Of a stretch of 64,000 bases of DNA, positions 1 to 10,218 are shown piece by piece; position 1 is the stretch's first letter, and the number at the start of each line of letters is the position of its first letter. The DNA is taken from assembly GCF_900103825.1 (NCBI RefSeq), contig NZ_FNIF01000009.1:62001-126000 (forward strand), read 5' to 3'. Made by a program: the position numbers and the translations under genes. The stretch is from Paenibacillus sp. yr247 (GTDB lineage Bacteria; Bacillota; Bacilli; Paenibacillales; NBRC-103111). The notes beneath the pieces are model-generated. The model had not been told where the DNA came from and made no database searches. It worked only from the letters and a program-made list of their open reading frames with translations.

Positions 1-57
1 GAATTAATTGAAACTTACAAAGAGATAAAATCTAAAATTATGAAAGAAGTAATCTGA
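1..57 (+). CDS. 3' end of an unidentified gene (partial)
   Basis: An open frame enters from the left edge and stops at a TGA at 55-57. Only 18 residues are visible, Lys/Glu-rich and ending KEVI, and they cannot be identified. The inverted repeat that follows (68-102) is placed as its terminator would be. Confidence 0.35.
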   Translation, partial: ELIETYKEIKSKIMKEVI

Positions 58-67
58 TTAATAAAAA

Positions 68-102
68 GATCCCCCATCTCCTAGCAAGAATCACGGGGGA
101 TC
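68..102. terminator. Inverted repeat, probable terminator
   Basis: Arms GATCCCCC and GGGGGATC enclose a 19-base loop. The T-rich tract lies on the minus strand side (TTTTTAT), so it would work best for leftward transcription. It also follows the partial gene at 1-57. Confidence 0.45.
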
Positions 103-196
103 AAACATACGTTCCTGTTACCTATATTAACACACTGCGGAGGTGTGAGGGAATGGGAGCAATGATTTATCTGATGGATACAAACAAACGGCAGCT

Positions 197-718
197 ATGT
201 TGAGAAAGCTGGCTGCCGAGAAAACAAGTAAGATCAAAGAAATTGAGCAGCATGAAGATAACAAATGTATGGAGAGTATTCTTGATAAATAATATGAGCT
301 TTCAATACTGCAGGCTGATCGGCGAATTATTAATGAGATGGTTGCTGATTGTGATTGGACGATTGAGTGGCTCGACAGTGGGCGCCGGCCTGGGAATAAG
401 CGGGGGATTGAGCGGCGTGCCGCATATCAACGAGAGAAGTTAATGGATCCGGTCCGGATGCAGGCTTATGTCTCTCAGAGTTCAGCCGGCAGTCCTGCAA
501 ACCTCTCAGATTGGCAGAGGTTTCAGATTGAAGATGCTTTGTCCAGGCTTAGTGATTGGGAGCGAGAATGTTATGTCCTGGCACATGGGGAGTGTTTTTC
601 GTTTAGTGAGATCGCCGGGATGCTTGGGGTTAGTAAAGGATCGGTGGAGGTGTATGTGACTAGGGCTCAGAAGAAAATATCGGAAGATTTGCAGAACAGC
701 CTATTCCTTGTGGGATAG
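197..718 (+). pseudogene. Sigma-70 region 4-like regulator with an in-frame TAA
   Basis: The frame from ATG 197 is stopped by TAA at 290-292, then stays open in the same frame to 718. An ATG at 338 could restart a 126-residue protein. The C-terminal half has a sigma region 4-type helix-turn-helix (DALSRLSDWERECYVL, then FSEIAGMLGVSKGSVEVYV). Proteins of this layout occur as phage or mobile-element sigma-like activators in Paenibacillaceae (recalled family knowledge). The first 31 codons plus the downstream part look like one original gene, so I call it broken. A 338-718 product could still bind DNA. Confidence 0.6.
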
Positions 719-766
719 GTTTTTTGTGTAAATTTAATTAAAGTAATTACCATTATGTGCGATATT
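700..766 (+). repeat. Copy 1 of a terminator-containing direct repeat flanking the S53 gene
   Basis: It contains the hairpin CCTAT...ATAGG followed by TTTTTTG, so it ends the sigma-like gene. The same hairpin and about 45 bases after it recur imperfectly at 2313-2380, beyond the S53 peptidase gene. Confidence 0.55.
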
Positions 767-1043
767 TCCAAGATTAAATTTAACTAAGCCCGACTGATAG
801 TCAACATTAACTATGTAATATCAATGGTGTGACAAGAAAGACTTTTAGATCATACCTGTGGAACTGCCCTCCCTGCAACAATTATAGAGGGCTAACTACA
901 GACTTAGGGAGAATGTAATGCTTTTCCGAAAAAAATGTCAGAAGATTGTGAAAAATGGGCATTTTGTTTGATTCAATCCATATATTTATCATTGTAGAAT
1001 CAAGAAGAAACTGGAATTTAATTTTTCTTTTGGGAGGATAATA

Positions 1044-2207
1044 ATGAAAAAATGGTTACAATATTTTTCGGTTCTGGCATGTGCTTTTTTATGTTTTTTG
1101 TGCATAGTCGGTTTTTCTTCGGCGGCGCCGCTTCAGGACGCACATCCGCCTATTCATATCAAAAATAACGGTGCCACTCCTAATTATCAAAATGGTTTTG
1201 CGCCTGCGCAAATCAAAAAAATGTACGGTTTGGATCGGTTATCTTCTACTTATACTGGAGCCGGACAAACAATTGCCATAATCGATGCATACGGCAGTCC
1301 GACAATCGTGAACGATCTCCAAGTCTTCAATACTCAGTTCGGCCTTCCTCCTGCAGACCTTACGATTGCTTATCCGAATGGAAAACCGAGCAAGACAGAT
1401 GGCGGCTGGGCGCTGGAGACATCACTCGACGTCGAGTGGGCGCACGCGGTAGCACCACAAGCCAAAATCTTGTTAGTCGTTGCGAAGTCGGCGACTCTTT
1501 CCAATTTGCTTGCAGCGGTAGATTACGCAACCTCTCATGGAGCGCAAGTCGTATCGAACAGTTGGGGCGGTTCCGAATTTTCCAGCGAAGCTAGCTACGA
1601 TTCACACTTCCAACGCTCGGGAGTCGTATACGTCGCTTCGTCGGGAGACAATGGCTCTGGTATGTCCTGGCCCGCCTCGTCGCCTTATGTGCTATCTGTC
1701 GGTGGGACAACATTAAATGCCGATTCGACTGGAAGTTATGTAAGCGAGAGTGGTTGGTCAGGTTCGGGAGGCGGTGCGAGTTCCTATGAATCAAGGCCTA
1801 GTTATGAAGATATTTGGCAAACCGTTGTAGGTTCGCATCGAGGGTCCCCGGATGTTTCGTGGGATGCCGATCCGAACACGGGAGTTGCCGTTTACGACAG
1901 TACGTCGTACTCGGGACAAAAAGGATGGTTCCAAGTCGGCGGAACGAGTTTCGGAGCGCCTTGTTGGTCAGCCATGATCGCTCTTGCCGATCAAGGACGC
2001 AGTACTCCATTAACAAATTATAAGGCAATTGCAAATTTATATAGTATTGCGGGTGCTACCGGCTCTTCAGGCTACACAAATGATTATCACGATATCAGCA
2101 CAGGAAGCAACGGAGGCTATTCCGCACAGGCTGGATACGATTTAGTAACAGGTATCGGTTCTCCTAAAGCCGACCTTTTGATCCCAGCGTTAAATATATC
2201 TAAATAA
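1044..2207 (+). CDS. Secreted sedolisin-type serine-carboxyl peptidase (S53)
   Basis: The protein has 387 residues and a clear N-terminal signal peptide (about 1-28, MKKW plus a hydrophobic core). Sedolisin catalytic features are visible: Glu125 and Asp129 in ETSLD, Asp202 in SSGDNG, and Ser302 in GGTSFGAP. The C-terminal DI-x-GSNGGY and GYDLVTGIGSP segments match the calcium-binding end of the family. It would be exported and cleave proteins outside the cell. Classical sedolisins have a prodomain of about 180 residues. Here the catalytic part follows the signal peptide almost at once, so it belongs to the short or prodomain-less type. The start follows a GGGAGG site at 1032. It stands alone and is flanked by imperfect direct repeats (700-766, 2313-2380), which suggests it was inserted as a cassette. 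Confidence 0.9.
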   Translation: MKKWLQYFSVLACAFLCFLCIVGFSSAAPLQDAHPPIHIKNNGATPNYQNGFAPAQIKKMYGLDRLSSTYTGAGQTIAIIDAYGSPTIVNDLQVFNTQFGLPPADLTIAYPNGKPSKTDGGWALETSLDVEWAHAVAPQAKILLVVAKSATLSNLLAAVDYATSHGAQVVSNSWGGSEFSSEASYDSHFQRSGVVYVASSGDNGSGMSWPASSPYVLSVGGTTLNADSTGSYVSESGWSGSGGGASSYESRPSYEDIWQTVVGSHRGSPDVSWDADPNTGVAVYDSTSYSGQKGWFQVGGTSFGAPCWSAMIALADQGRSTPLTNYKAIANLYSIAGATGSSGYTNDYHDISTGSNGGYSAQAGYDLVTGIGSPKADLLIPALNISK

Positions 2208-2274
2208 GTTTTATTGGTATTCAACCAGGATGAATCCTACATTGTTCGAAAAGTGATATTTAATACTTGAATTT

Positions 2275-2300
2275 GAGTCGCAGAAATGCGGCTCTTTTCT
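2275..2300 (+). terminator. Intrinsic terminator after the S53 gene
   Basis: Arms GAGTCGCA and TGCGGCTC enclose a GAAA loop and are followed by TTTTCT. Confidence 0.7.
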
Positions 2301-2312
2301 ATAGTAGGATGG

Positions 2313-2380
2313 CCTATTCTTTGTGGGATAGGGTTTTATGTATAAATTTAATCATATTAATTACCAATATATGTTACGAT
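2313..2380 (+). repeat. Copy 2 of the direct repeat (see 700-766)
   Basis: It shares CCTATTC.TTGTGGGATAGG and the following AAATTTAAT...AATTACCA...ACGAT with copy 1, with scattered differences. It carries no gene. The rest of the 2208-2602 gap is AT-rich and holds nothing else recognisable. Confidence 0.55.
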
Positions 2381-2602
2381 AAGACTAGAGTGTTCGACTA
2401 AAAAGCTGATTGATGTATTTTTATAAATTCTGAGATTTGACGCTAGGTGAAATCTTGGTAATGTTAATTTATTAACTTTTAAAAGTAGGTAAAGTATTGA
2501 GGGATTTAGGAGACGTTATTCAAGATGGCTATGATTTGCTTAGATCAAAACCATATGTTTGGGAAGGTAAAGTCTTTTCCAGTTGATACCGGAACTCCAT
2601 TA

Positions 2603-2852
2603 CTAGATGCTCGGTACGTGCAACCTCGTTGCGTTCAATTGCCGAAAACTGCGAAGCTGTGCGCTACGAATTTCCGCATTTTTGCCATCGATGACCATTC
2701 CCTCATCCTCGAAGACTCCGAGGTATAGACCATCCTCTCTATGCGTCAGCTCAGAGCGAGCAATATTTAGATTGTTCTGAGCCCCTATTAAAGAGATTTC
2801 TGCAGTTGCAATAAGCTCCGGTAATACAAGTAAACGTTCCGAACGAGTGAAC
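2603..2852 (-). pseudogene. Remnant of a phage/plasmid-type protein
   Basis: On the minus strand an open frame without a start codon reads LPELIATAEISLIGAQ, then an ARSELTHREDGLYLG-like helix and IDGKNAEIRSAQLRS, ending at TAG 2603-2605. Helical, charge-patterned text like this is typical of a real coding region. The 5' part is missing (a stop lies just upstream at about 2853). I recall similar segments in phage-encoded small proteins but cannot name a family. The plus-strand reading frame over it (2525-2728) looks random. Confidence 0.5.
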
Positions 2853-2879
2853 TAAGGCTACTCTTTGATGCGGGAATTG

Positions 2880-2935
2880 TGATATAATCATACTAGGCGA
2901 AAGACGCATGATATAGGGCGTCTTTCGCCCTTTTT
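2880..2935 (+). promoter_or_regulatory. Extended -10 promoter with a terminator hairpin at the transcript start
   Basis: TGATATAAT at 2880-2888 is an extended -10 box; no good -35 is visible. A 12-bp perfect stem, GGCGAAAGACGC (2896-2907) with GCGTCTTTCGCC (2918-2929), follows at about +1. Next come CTTTTT and the ribosome binding site of the next gene (2941-2949). The hairpin cannot be ending another gene, so it is probably an attenuator or 5' stabiliser. Confidence 0.55.
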
Positions 2936-2957
2936 GCGTAAGAAAGGGGTATTATCG

Positions 2958-4400
2958 TTGCGACAGGGCATTATTATAGCTACAGGTAATGAAGGGCTCG
3001 ATGAGCTCATTAAGGCGGATCTGGAAGAAGCCGAGATAGGAACGGTTGTCGCGAAGGTGACGACAAGAAACACGCTCGTTAAGAGGTTTATGGAAACGGA
3101 AGCTGCCCTGATCTTTATCGGTGAAGAATTGATTGGCGAAGAAAGTACGGATGATGAATGGGAGCGAACTATCGGTGAACTGAGAAGAATCAGTCTGCAG
3201 GTTCGCATTGTCTATATGTGCCAACGGCCTGCCGATGATATGTTCCTCACGAAGCTCACCACCTACTCTGTGTACGACATATTCAACGAAGGGCAACTTC
3301 CACCCTCCTATGTAGATCAGCTACAGAAACCACCAGCGTATAAAAACATAGAGAAATTCCGTTTGAACGTTGAAGCCGCAGTGAACCAAATGGCGGAAAA
3401 GTCCCGGGAGCAGAGAGCCGAAGAGATCATTAGCCAGGGTGTCAATGAGAAGAAGCCGAGGGTGATCAGAGTTGTAGAGGAGCGGGAGAAGAGAGTAGAG
3501 GTTCCTGTTTATGAGCAGGTTTACATTCAACCCCAGCTGATTGTCGTGGCTTCTGCATTTTCTGGAGCGGGTTCATCGATCTTTAGCCGAATGTTTGCGG
3601 AATACATACGGAGCTTTGGTCTGCTCACCGGAATTGTTGAGTCCCCTTATGCACAAATGTCGTGGTTTGAGCTGTTAAACGGAACTAAAGTCCTTCGGGA
3701 TACGAAGCAAGGACACCTCTGGAAAAGCTGGCATCGGCAGATCGCGGAAGGTGAGTCTGTGGAGCCAGGTACGGAACTAACTTCGAACGGAGTTGGATAT
3801 ATGATTCGGCACCGTGAAGACAATTTTGGGGAAACCTGGGGTTTAATGCATACGGCCCACCTCGTGGGTTTCGCAAGACATTATCCGGTGTTGATTTATG
3901 ATTTGAGCACAGGTCTCGGAGATGAACGGGAAAAGATTATACTCCGACAAGCCAACAAGGTCATCTTGGTCAGCGGCTATGACCCGATCCGAGTCAATCG
4001 AGAACATGCCTCCTACAAGGAGATACTAGCGATTACCGTTAAAGGAAAATTGATCGTCATCGCCAATAAGACGACGCCTTGGCTGCATAAGGAACATGTA
4101 AATAGCTTGCAGCAGGCGTATGGAGTGGACCACATCTATTCTATGCCTCTAGTAACTTCGATCCCTGATATCTATATGAGTTCAGAATCCTTTTGGGAGA
4201 GTTCCTTCACAAAAAGCGATGTCCGTGAATCGGTTAAGGCGACTTTCGAAGAAATTGCAACGGAGCTTTTTACGGCAGATTTAATGAAAAAGCTGGTACC
4301 GAAGGAGAAACGAGGGTTATTGAGTCGGATCACAGGAGGATTTCGTAGGGATCACCTTCAAGCTGCTGTTGTTAATGAACAAGATGATAGTCCGGCGTAA
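2958..4400 (+). CDS. CpaE/MinD-like P-loop ATPase with a degenerate Walker A
   Basis: The protein has 480 residues. The N-terminal ~125 residues look like a receiver-type alpha/beta domain (IIIATGNEG, then ALIFIGEEL). A charged linker with many Glu/Lys/Arg residues follows, then a SIMIBI-like ATPase domain opening with VVASAFSGAGSS, which takes the place of the deviant Walker A KGGxGKT. LIYDLSTGLG resembles Walker B and KVILVSGYD the next strand. CpaE-type proteins position secretion or pilus machinery at a cell pole and have this architecture (established). The missing Walker Lys suggests weak or absent ATP hydrolysis. The start chosen is TTG 2958, because AGAAAGGGG (2941-2949) precedes it and the earlier TTG at 2934 lies in the hairpin T tract. 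The gene is monocistronic. Confidence 0.65.
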   Translation: MRQGIIIATGNEGLDELIKADLEEAEIGTVVAKVTTRNTLVKRFMETEAALIFIGEELIGEESTDDEWERTIGELRRISLQVRIVYMCQRPADDMFLTKLTTYSVYDIFNEGQLPPSYVDQLQKPPAYKNIEKFRLNVEAAVNQMAEKSREQRAEEIISQGVNEKKPRVIRVVEEREKRVEVPVYEQVYIQPQLIVVASAFSGAGSSIFSRMFAEYIRSFGLLTGIVESPYAQMSWFELLNGTKVLRDTKQGHLWKSWHRQIAEGESVEPGTELTSNGVGYMIRHREDNFGETWGLMHTAHLVGFARHYPVLIYDLSTGLGDEREKIILRQANKVILVSGYDPIRVNREHASYKEILAITVKGKLIVIANKTTPWLHKEHVNSLQQAYGVDHIYSMPLVTSIPDIYMSSESFWESSFTKSDVRESVKATFEEIATELFTADLMKKLVPKEKRGLLSRITGGFRRDHLQAAVVNEQDDSPA

Positions 4401-4644
4401 TTGAAGTCTGTTTTACGACATAAACAACTAAATGATAGCATTATAACAAGATCTAGCAGGCTGCCGGTGATAAATTCGGTGGCCTATTCCGCTAAAAGGG
4501 CAGATTTCCACAACAAAAATACTACCGTTCTAGGGTAAACTATGCTCGATTTTTTGAGTCAGCCCTAGGAGGATGGCGACTATGAACTCGCTTAAAGCCT
4601 GACAAGGTCATTCCATGAAACTGCAGCATTGAGAGGTACTAAAC

Positions 4645-4743
4645 ATGAAGAAATTCCTGCCGAAATTCCTGCTTATCGCCTGCATATTCGCGGTAGCTCT
4701 TGTATTTGGTTACTATTTCAGTAAATGGCTAGTACCAGATTAA
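4645..4743 (+). CDS. Small single-pass membrane protein (32 aa)
   Basis: ATG follows GAGAGGT at a good distance. The product is basic at the N terminus (MKKFLPKF), has one hydrophobic segment of about 20 residues, and ends KWLVPD. Function is unknown. The remainder of 4401-5013 shows no other gene I can support. Confidence 0.5.
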   Translation: MKKFLPKFLLIACIFAVALVFGYYFSKWLVPD

Positions 4744-5013
4744 GCGGAAACTACCTGTTGGCGGTGTTTTAGCGTAATGCGCTTACATGATAAACTTTAC
4801 TTCGAACACCAATCATCGTTCATATCCTTTACGATGCAAAGGCGATATACATAACGAGGATTCTTCAAAAGGATTATTTATAAAGAAAAACTTATATTTT
4901 ATTCACGGCATTTACATTAAAATCCATATACTTCTTCTGTCATATGCCCCGATCAAATTTCCCTTCTATCTTGTACACTATTATATTAGTGCTTTGTAGG
5001 AGGTGAAAGTAAG

Positions 5014-5439
5014 GTGAGTAAATCACACAAATGTAAGGAATGTGGCCATAAAGATTGCAAATGCAAAGGAAAAAAAGGGGAAAGAGGGAAACGAGGACAT
5101 CGCGGACATCAAGGTCCTCCAGGTCCTCCAGGTCCTCCAGGTCCAGTCATCATTCCAACTGATCAAAGATATTTTTATATTACAACTTCAGATATTCAGA
5201 CCCCTGTAGCTATCCCAGCTAATCAATTCACAAACGATAATGGGACATTAACAACCACATTTGCAAACCTCGGCCAAAATAGCTACAGTAATCTTTACAT
5301 CAATGGAATCTTGCAAGAAGGCAGTTTATATACCTTAAATGTAGGTACCCTAACAATTAACCTCAACAGTAGCACTATTTATACAGGCACACCAATTATT
5401 CTCGAAATCGTTGCATTCTCGGCACAAATAATCCCTTAA
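5014..5439 (+). CDS. Collagen-like protein with a DUF4183-like C-terminal domain
   Basis: 141 residues from GTG 5014, preceded by AGGAGGTGA. The N terminus is Cys/Lys-rich (CKECGHKDCKCK) and is followed by a short Gly-X-Y tract (GPPGPPGPPGP). The C-terminal ~95 residues, with NLYINGILQEGSLYTL and GTPIILEIVAF, resemble DUF4183, a beta-rich domain of Bacillus and Paenibacillus surface proteins (recalled). Short collagen tracts with a beta domain suggest a spore or exosporium surface protein. The next gene (5523) carries the same domain without the collagen tract, so the two probably function together. Confidence 0.75.
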   Translation: MSKSHKCKECGHKDCKCKGKKGERGKRGHRGHQGPPGPPGPPGPVIIPTDQRYFYITTSDIQTPVAIPANQFTNDNGTLTTTFANLGQNSYSNLYINGILQEGSLYTLNVGTLTINLNSSTIYTGTPIILEIVAFSAQIIP

Positions 5440-5522
5440 AATGATGAAATGTACTCAATTGATTGGCCCTTCCCTTTTTCTATCATTAGCATAATCTAAT
5501 TGAGAGAAGGAGGTGGAAAAAA

Positions 5523-5807
5523 ATGCCAATTACAAAACCCTTTATGGCTGCCAGAAGATTTAATGCTACAGTAGCAGACGGAACGGGAACCGGCGCTGCA
5601 TATAATATTCTTGCAACAGCCACCACCAATGACGCCGGTGTTGCTGCCACAGCCTTTCCAACTGCACCTGCGTATTATAATCTTTACATTAATGCACTGC
5701 TTCAAACAGCTGATACTTCAACGGCTACCACTACTGCTATCACTATTCCAGGCGGTGATGCACTCGATCCTGCGACTCCAATTGTAATCGAATTTGTTGT
5801 AAACTAA
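5523..5807 (+). CDS. DUF4183-like surface protein
   Basis: 94 residues, Ala/Thr-rich, with AYYNLYINALLQTADTS and a TPIVIEFVVN end that parallels the C-terminal domain of the 5014 gene. AGAAGGAGGTGG precedes the ATG. No signal peptide is visible, as is usual for spore-coat-type proteins. It is probably a paralogue or partner of the collagen-like protein. Confidence 0.7.
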   Translation: MPITKPFMAARRFNATVADGTGTGAAYNILATATTNDAGVAATAFPTAPAYYNLYINALLQTADTSTATTTAITIPGGDALDPATPIVIEFVVN

Positions 5808-6017
5808 TTTTCTTTATTGACGAGAACAATTCTTATTATTTTGGATTTTCTTCATTGAACTAAATCGGAAAAATGATTTTGGTCACTCCTTGACGAGCCC
5901 GCATACGCCTAAAATCTTCAAATCATTAAATAAAAAACAATAGACAAGTCTGGAAATAGATAGTAAGTTAAATCTAGTATCGGAAGCACCGGACAAACAA
6001 AAAGCCCGAGGGAATAT

Positions 6018-7125
6018 CGAGGCCACTGAAAAACTACTGTTTTCTAAATTAGATAAATTCTATATTTGAAAAAGACGACGCTTGCCCCGCACTTTTGGGA
6101 GTAAGCATCGTCTTTTTCGTTATGTTAAGACCTGTTGGTTAGTCATTGAGTTTCAGGATTCGCTTTAGTTTCACAGCGAATATGGCCATTGCACCTTGGA
6201 GCTCCATGCCTAATAGACCCGAGGATGTGGCTACATCATACCCGTGCCTGTGCTTGAGTTCGCTGTTCTTTGCTTCAATTTTGTAGCGTTCCTTCGCCTT
6301 TTCCTTGAAGTACTCACTTTCTTGAAACACCATTTGTTCCTTGTGTTCGTCAGATTTCTTGCTCACCGAGTACGTCTTGCTTTTGGCTCCATCTTTATAG
6401 CAACCTTCCTTAAACGGACATCTCTTGCATTTCTCTACATCGAAGTAGTACGTATCGACTTGGTTTTTTCCAACACCTTTTCTCCCTTGTCTTGCCTTTC
6501 GAATTGCCATATGGCCCGCCTTGCACACATACATACCCGCGTCTTTATTAAACTCAAATTCTTCTTCCTTCTTCCGCGCCCTGCGTAATCTGCGGATGTA
6601 ACTTCGCGACCAGTTCAACATTGTTGTCTTTACTGTAAGCAATGTTCTCCTTCTCCGAATAGGCGGTATCACCAATTACGATTCGCACATTCATTCCTGC
6701 TGCCTTGCTCTTTTCGATCAGCGTTAGTAATTGCTTTCCATCATTTTTTTCACCTGTTGTGACGATTGCTGCTGTAATGATCCTCTCCTCGGTCATCGCG
6801 ATATGTGTTTTATAGCCGAAAAACGAAGAATCCGCGCTCTTGTGACCCACTCGTGCATCCTGATCTTGCGAGATTCTCAGTTGCTCCAAGTCATCTTCCA
6901 CCGTCTCCTTCAACAGATTTAGCGGCTCAGTAACTTTGGGTAATTGTGCGATCCCAGACTCTTTTTCAATGATGCGAATAAGCTTTTGGCAATAGGCGAT
7001 CTCGTCTTCGAGCACGTCGGAGGTGTTCTTTGCTGGGAATATTGCTTTCACATGGAGCAATTCAGGGGTTGTTGATTTGGGGGATGAATTACTTATATTT
7101 GACGCTTTTTCAACGATGATAGGCT
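6018..7125 (-). mobile_element. IS1182-family remnant, transposase frameshifted and 5'-truncated
   Basis: Two overlapping minus-strand frames, 7060-6554 and 6675-6139, together give the central and C-terminal parts of an IS1182-type DDE transposase. Visible pieces are VGHKSADSSFFGYKTHIAM, VIGDTAYSE, a CKRCPFKEGCY zinc-ribbon-like stretch, and the C-terminal HRHGYDVATSSGLLGM. A frameshift near 6600 separates them, and the N-terminal third is missing upstream of about 7125. Near 6018 the sequence CGAGGCCACTGAAAAA matches, in inverted orientation, the end of another IS1182 piece at 19452-19470, so it is probably the right terminal repeat. Inactive. Confidence 0.75.
6069..6120. terminator. Bidirectional terminator downstream of the IS1182 transposase
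   Basis: AAAAAGACGACGCTTGCCCC pairs imperfectly with GGGAGTAAGCATCGTCTTTTTC, giving A and T tracts on both sides. Confidence 0.65.
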
Positions 7126-7629
7126 AATTGTTGTACATAGTAAGCGAACCCTAAAGCTGTTATTACCATTTCAATTAGATATGAATGTATTTGATCAATG
7201 GAAGCAAAGAGATAGCAGAATAGCCATTTCAGACATACCAAATAAGGAACTAAACAATTGAATTTGTTATGGTTATAGACTTTAACGAGATTAAATTCAT
7301 AGATTAATAACAAATGTAAGATGTTGCCCAAAGGTAGATAACCTTGAGGGTAGCCTCTTTTTTTATTATTTCACACTGTGTAAAGACGCATTTACAAGAT
7401 TAAAGATACAATTGTGAAAACTATTCGAATATTTACATGAATGAGGCAGTATCTACATACCAATTGGTAACGATTGTATTTACCATACTGTCGAATCGTT
7501 GTATTATTAAAAAAAATGTCGAATTTTGGGAGGAAATAGATAGGGGAAGTTTAGGAAATACTCCTATTGAAATGATAAAGTCCTGACACTCAAAAAAACT
7601 ACGAATATCAAAAAGGAGATTTAAAGCAA
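7126..7629. other. AT-rich intergenic region before the chemoreceptor
   Basis: About 500 bases with no supportable gene. GAGGGTAGCCTC followed by TTTTTTTATT (about 7347-7368) is a small terminator-like hairpin. AAAAAGGAGAT at 7610-7620 is the ribosome binding site of the next gene. Confidence 0.4.
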
Positions 7630-9336
7630 ATGTTTAAAAACATAAAAATCAGTATGAAAATTCTAATCTTAATTACAGTATCTGTCTTATCATTAGTAGT
7701 AGTAGGATTATTCAATTGGACTGTAATGAACCAAATGAATAAAAATACCACCGATATGTACCAAAATTCACTGCTTCCTGTGAAATGGATAAATAATATT
7801 CGTTCAAATTATCACGAACAGGACTCTTACATTTTAGAACTTATGATTAATACTGATAATAATTTAAATCAAACATTTGTGGGAGAAACCACTAATTTGG
7901 AAGGTCAAAGTGACTATTTGCTTTCAAATTATAAGAAAACTAGCTTGACTCCTGATGAACTAGAAAAAACAAAAGAATTAACAGACATAACACAAAAAAT
8001 ACAGGTTGAACGTAAAAAAGTAGTTGAACTGGCTGCACAGAATAAAAATCAAGAAGCTTATGCAAATTACGTGAAAATCCTTTCTCCTCTCGATCAACAA
8101 AGACATATTATTTTACAAAAAATATCAAGTCTTAGTGAACAAAAAGCACTTGATTTGAATAACTCCAATATTAAAAATGCGGTAACAACTAGAATGATTT
8201 TCATTATAATTTTCGTCATTAGTCTTCTTGTTTGCATGGCAATAGGTTACTGGATTATACGGTTAATAACAAGACCCATTCGAGTTATGCAAAGATTAAT
8301 GGAAAATGCAGCATCGGGCGATTTGACGGTACATGGTGATTATGTATCAAAAGATGAGATAGGTTCATTAACCCATTCATTTAACGCTATGATTGATGGC
8401 TTAAGAAATCTAATGAAAAATATTAGTGAAAATTCACTAAGTCTTTCAGCCATGTCAGAGGAATTAAGTGCATCAGCTGAACAAGCAGGACAAGCAGCTA
8501 CACATATTACAGAGTCTATACAAGAAGTTAGTGCAGGAACAGAAAAACAACTTGAAAACGTCCAAACAACAGAAGAGACAATTGGACAAATGTCGATTGG
8601 GATCAATCAAATTTCAAACTATTCACAGCGTATATCAGAAAAAGCATTTCTTGCATCAGAATCGGCAATAGATGGTAAACAAGCTATTAAGCAATCTGTC
8701 GTACAAATGAATGTTATCCAGTCGTCTGTGAGTAATGCATCTCGATCAATTACTGAACTTGGAGAAGAGACAGAAAATATCGGAACAATTGTAGAATTCA
8801 TATCTGATATTGCTGGTCAAACCAATCTTTTAGCTCTCAATGCAGCGATTGAAGCAGCAAGAGTCGGTGAACAAGGTAAAGGATTCACTGTTGTAGCTAA
8901 TGAGGTTCGCAAACTTTCTGAACAAACGTCAAATGCAGTTAGCAAAATTTCTGATTTTATTGAATCGATACAAAGTAAAGTTAAAGCTTCTGTTGCAGAT
9001 ATGGAAGTTGGAACAAAAGAAGTTGCTGAAGGAACCGTTGTTATTAATGCTGTAAACAAATCATTTGACAAAATTTATAATGTTATAGGTGAAGTGACAA
9101 GTGAGATTCAGGAAATATCTTCATCGGTACAACGGATAGCTGTAGGAACTGAAGAAGTTGTAAAGTCATTCCAAATAGTGTCAGAAATTGCTTCTGTTTC
9201 AGCAGCGGAGACACAAACGGTTTCTGCTGCAACAGAAGAGCAGCTTGCATCCACAGAAGAAATCGCTGCTTCTGCAAACTCTCTATCCAATATGGCAGAG
9301 GATTTACAATCTTATGTGAGCCATTTTAAGGTGTGA
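7630..9336 (+). CDS. Methyl-accepting chemotaxis protein
   Basis: 568 residues. TM1 is at about 11-31, an extracytoplasmic four-helix-bundle-type sensor region at about 32-188, TM2 at about 189-211, and HAMP at about 212-265. The cytoplasmic signalling coiled coil follows, with the conserved hairpin tip [18 protein letters not shown] near residue 395. It would sit in the membrane and pass ligand signals to CheA/CheW. The length and domains are those of a complete class of Bacillota receptors. It stands alone, and its codon use is more AT-rich than the backbone genes, which suggests a separate origin. The ligand cannot be inferred. Confidence 0.93.
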   Translation: MFKNIKISMKILILITVSVLSLVVVGLFNWTVMNQMNKNTTDMYQNSLLPVKWINNIRSNYHEQDSYILELMINTDNNLNQTFVGETTNLEGQSDYLLSNYKKTSLTPDELEKTKELTDITQKIQVERKKVVELAAQNKNQEAYANYVKILSPLDQQRHIILQKISSLSEQKALDLNNSNIKNAVTTRMIFIIIFVISLLVCMAIGYWIIRLITRPIRVMQRLMENAASGDLTVHGDYVSKDEIGSLTHSFNAMIDGLRNLMKNISENSLSLSAMSEELSASAEQAGQAATHITESIQEVSAGTEKQLENVQTTEETIGQMSIGINQISNYSQRISEKAFLASESAIDGKQAIKQSVVQMNVIQSSVSNASRSITELGEETENIGTIVEFISDIAGQTNLLALNAAIEAARVGEQGKGFTVVANEVRKLSEQTSNAVSKISDFIESIQSKVKASVADMEVGTKEVAEGTVVINAVNKSFDKIYNVIGEVTSEIQEISSSVQRIAVGTEEVVKSFQIVSEIASVSAAETQTVSAATEEQLASTEEIAASANSLSNMAEDLQSYVSHFKV

Positions 9337-9414
9337 GTAGATATATCAGAGTTTAGAATTGTACATTGCATGTCCACAGAGAAAGTGGGCTTTTGTATAC
9401 ATACTCTTCTTGAC

Positions 9415-10105
9415 TCAAACTTCGCAGCTTGAAATAGTCAGGTAAGCCTTGAGATAACTGGGCAAACCGGCGATCCATTGTTGAAGTTGACTTTTAATTA
9501 GTTTCGAGAGCTTTTTGCTTGCAGTTGCTGCGACTTCGTTGAGCAAATCGAGCAGTTGCTGTAAAGCGATCATTCAATCCATTGTGCTGACCTCATCGCA
9601 TAGCAAAATAAAACAAACCGCCAAGAGTTCTTTGATCCGTGCTTTAACGATGCTGCCATGCAAGAAGAACATAACGAGTAAATACAATGGTCGTGTGGCT
9701 AACGAGAAAATCGTAGGAGAGACCTTGAAACTCTTTTTGCAGGCGTAGCAAGGATTTGGTGCAACTAAAGAAGACTTCTATGTCCCAACGAATAGAGTAG
9801 ATACGAATGACTTCCTCAACTGACAAAGCCAGGTCGGTTGAAAGAATCGCCAACCATTCCTTCTTCTTTGAACGCTGTCGAGTCGAACAAATACAATGAG
9901 GACTGGAAAACCAGGGACAGTTTGTCCGGATGGAACGAAGGATATTGGATGATTTACCTTTTACTCGCGGAGCCGCTTCATACAATTCCGTTAAGCTCAG
10001 ATGGTTTCGGTTCACGAGATAACGCTTGTTATCATTTTTAACCATACCGATGACATGAAGCTCCCGGTCTATGATTTCATGAATAAGCGTGCATGAGTGA
10101 ACCAA
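9415..10105 (-). pseudogene. Decayed IS4-type transposase
   Basis: The minus-strand frame 10105-9644 carries RVKGKSSNILRSIRTNC and YSIRWDIEVFFSCTKS, the IS4-like region around the last catalytic Glu (Y-x2-RW-x-IE). The reading then changes frame near 9640 and continues as LGGLFYLLCDEVSTMD and a helical C terminus to about 9415. The N-terminal half is absent. A frameshift plus truncation makes it inactive. Confidence 0.65.
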
Positions 10106-10218
10106 CTGTCTGGGAATAAAAAATAAAACCCATCGATTAATTGACGGGTTTATTCAGTGAAGGGGACGGGGCTATGGATATATGTTCGTTCTTGCTTGTC
10201 TTCTTCTTCGTAAAATAA

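Noticed and set aside
2525..2728. 67-codon plus-strand frame
   Set aside because: It overlaps a more protein-like minus-strand remnant (2603-2852) and reads as random.
7110..7331. 73-codon minus-strand frame upstream of the chemoreceptor
   Set aside because: No ribosome binding site, low-complexity hydrophobic text, and no neighbours in the same direction.
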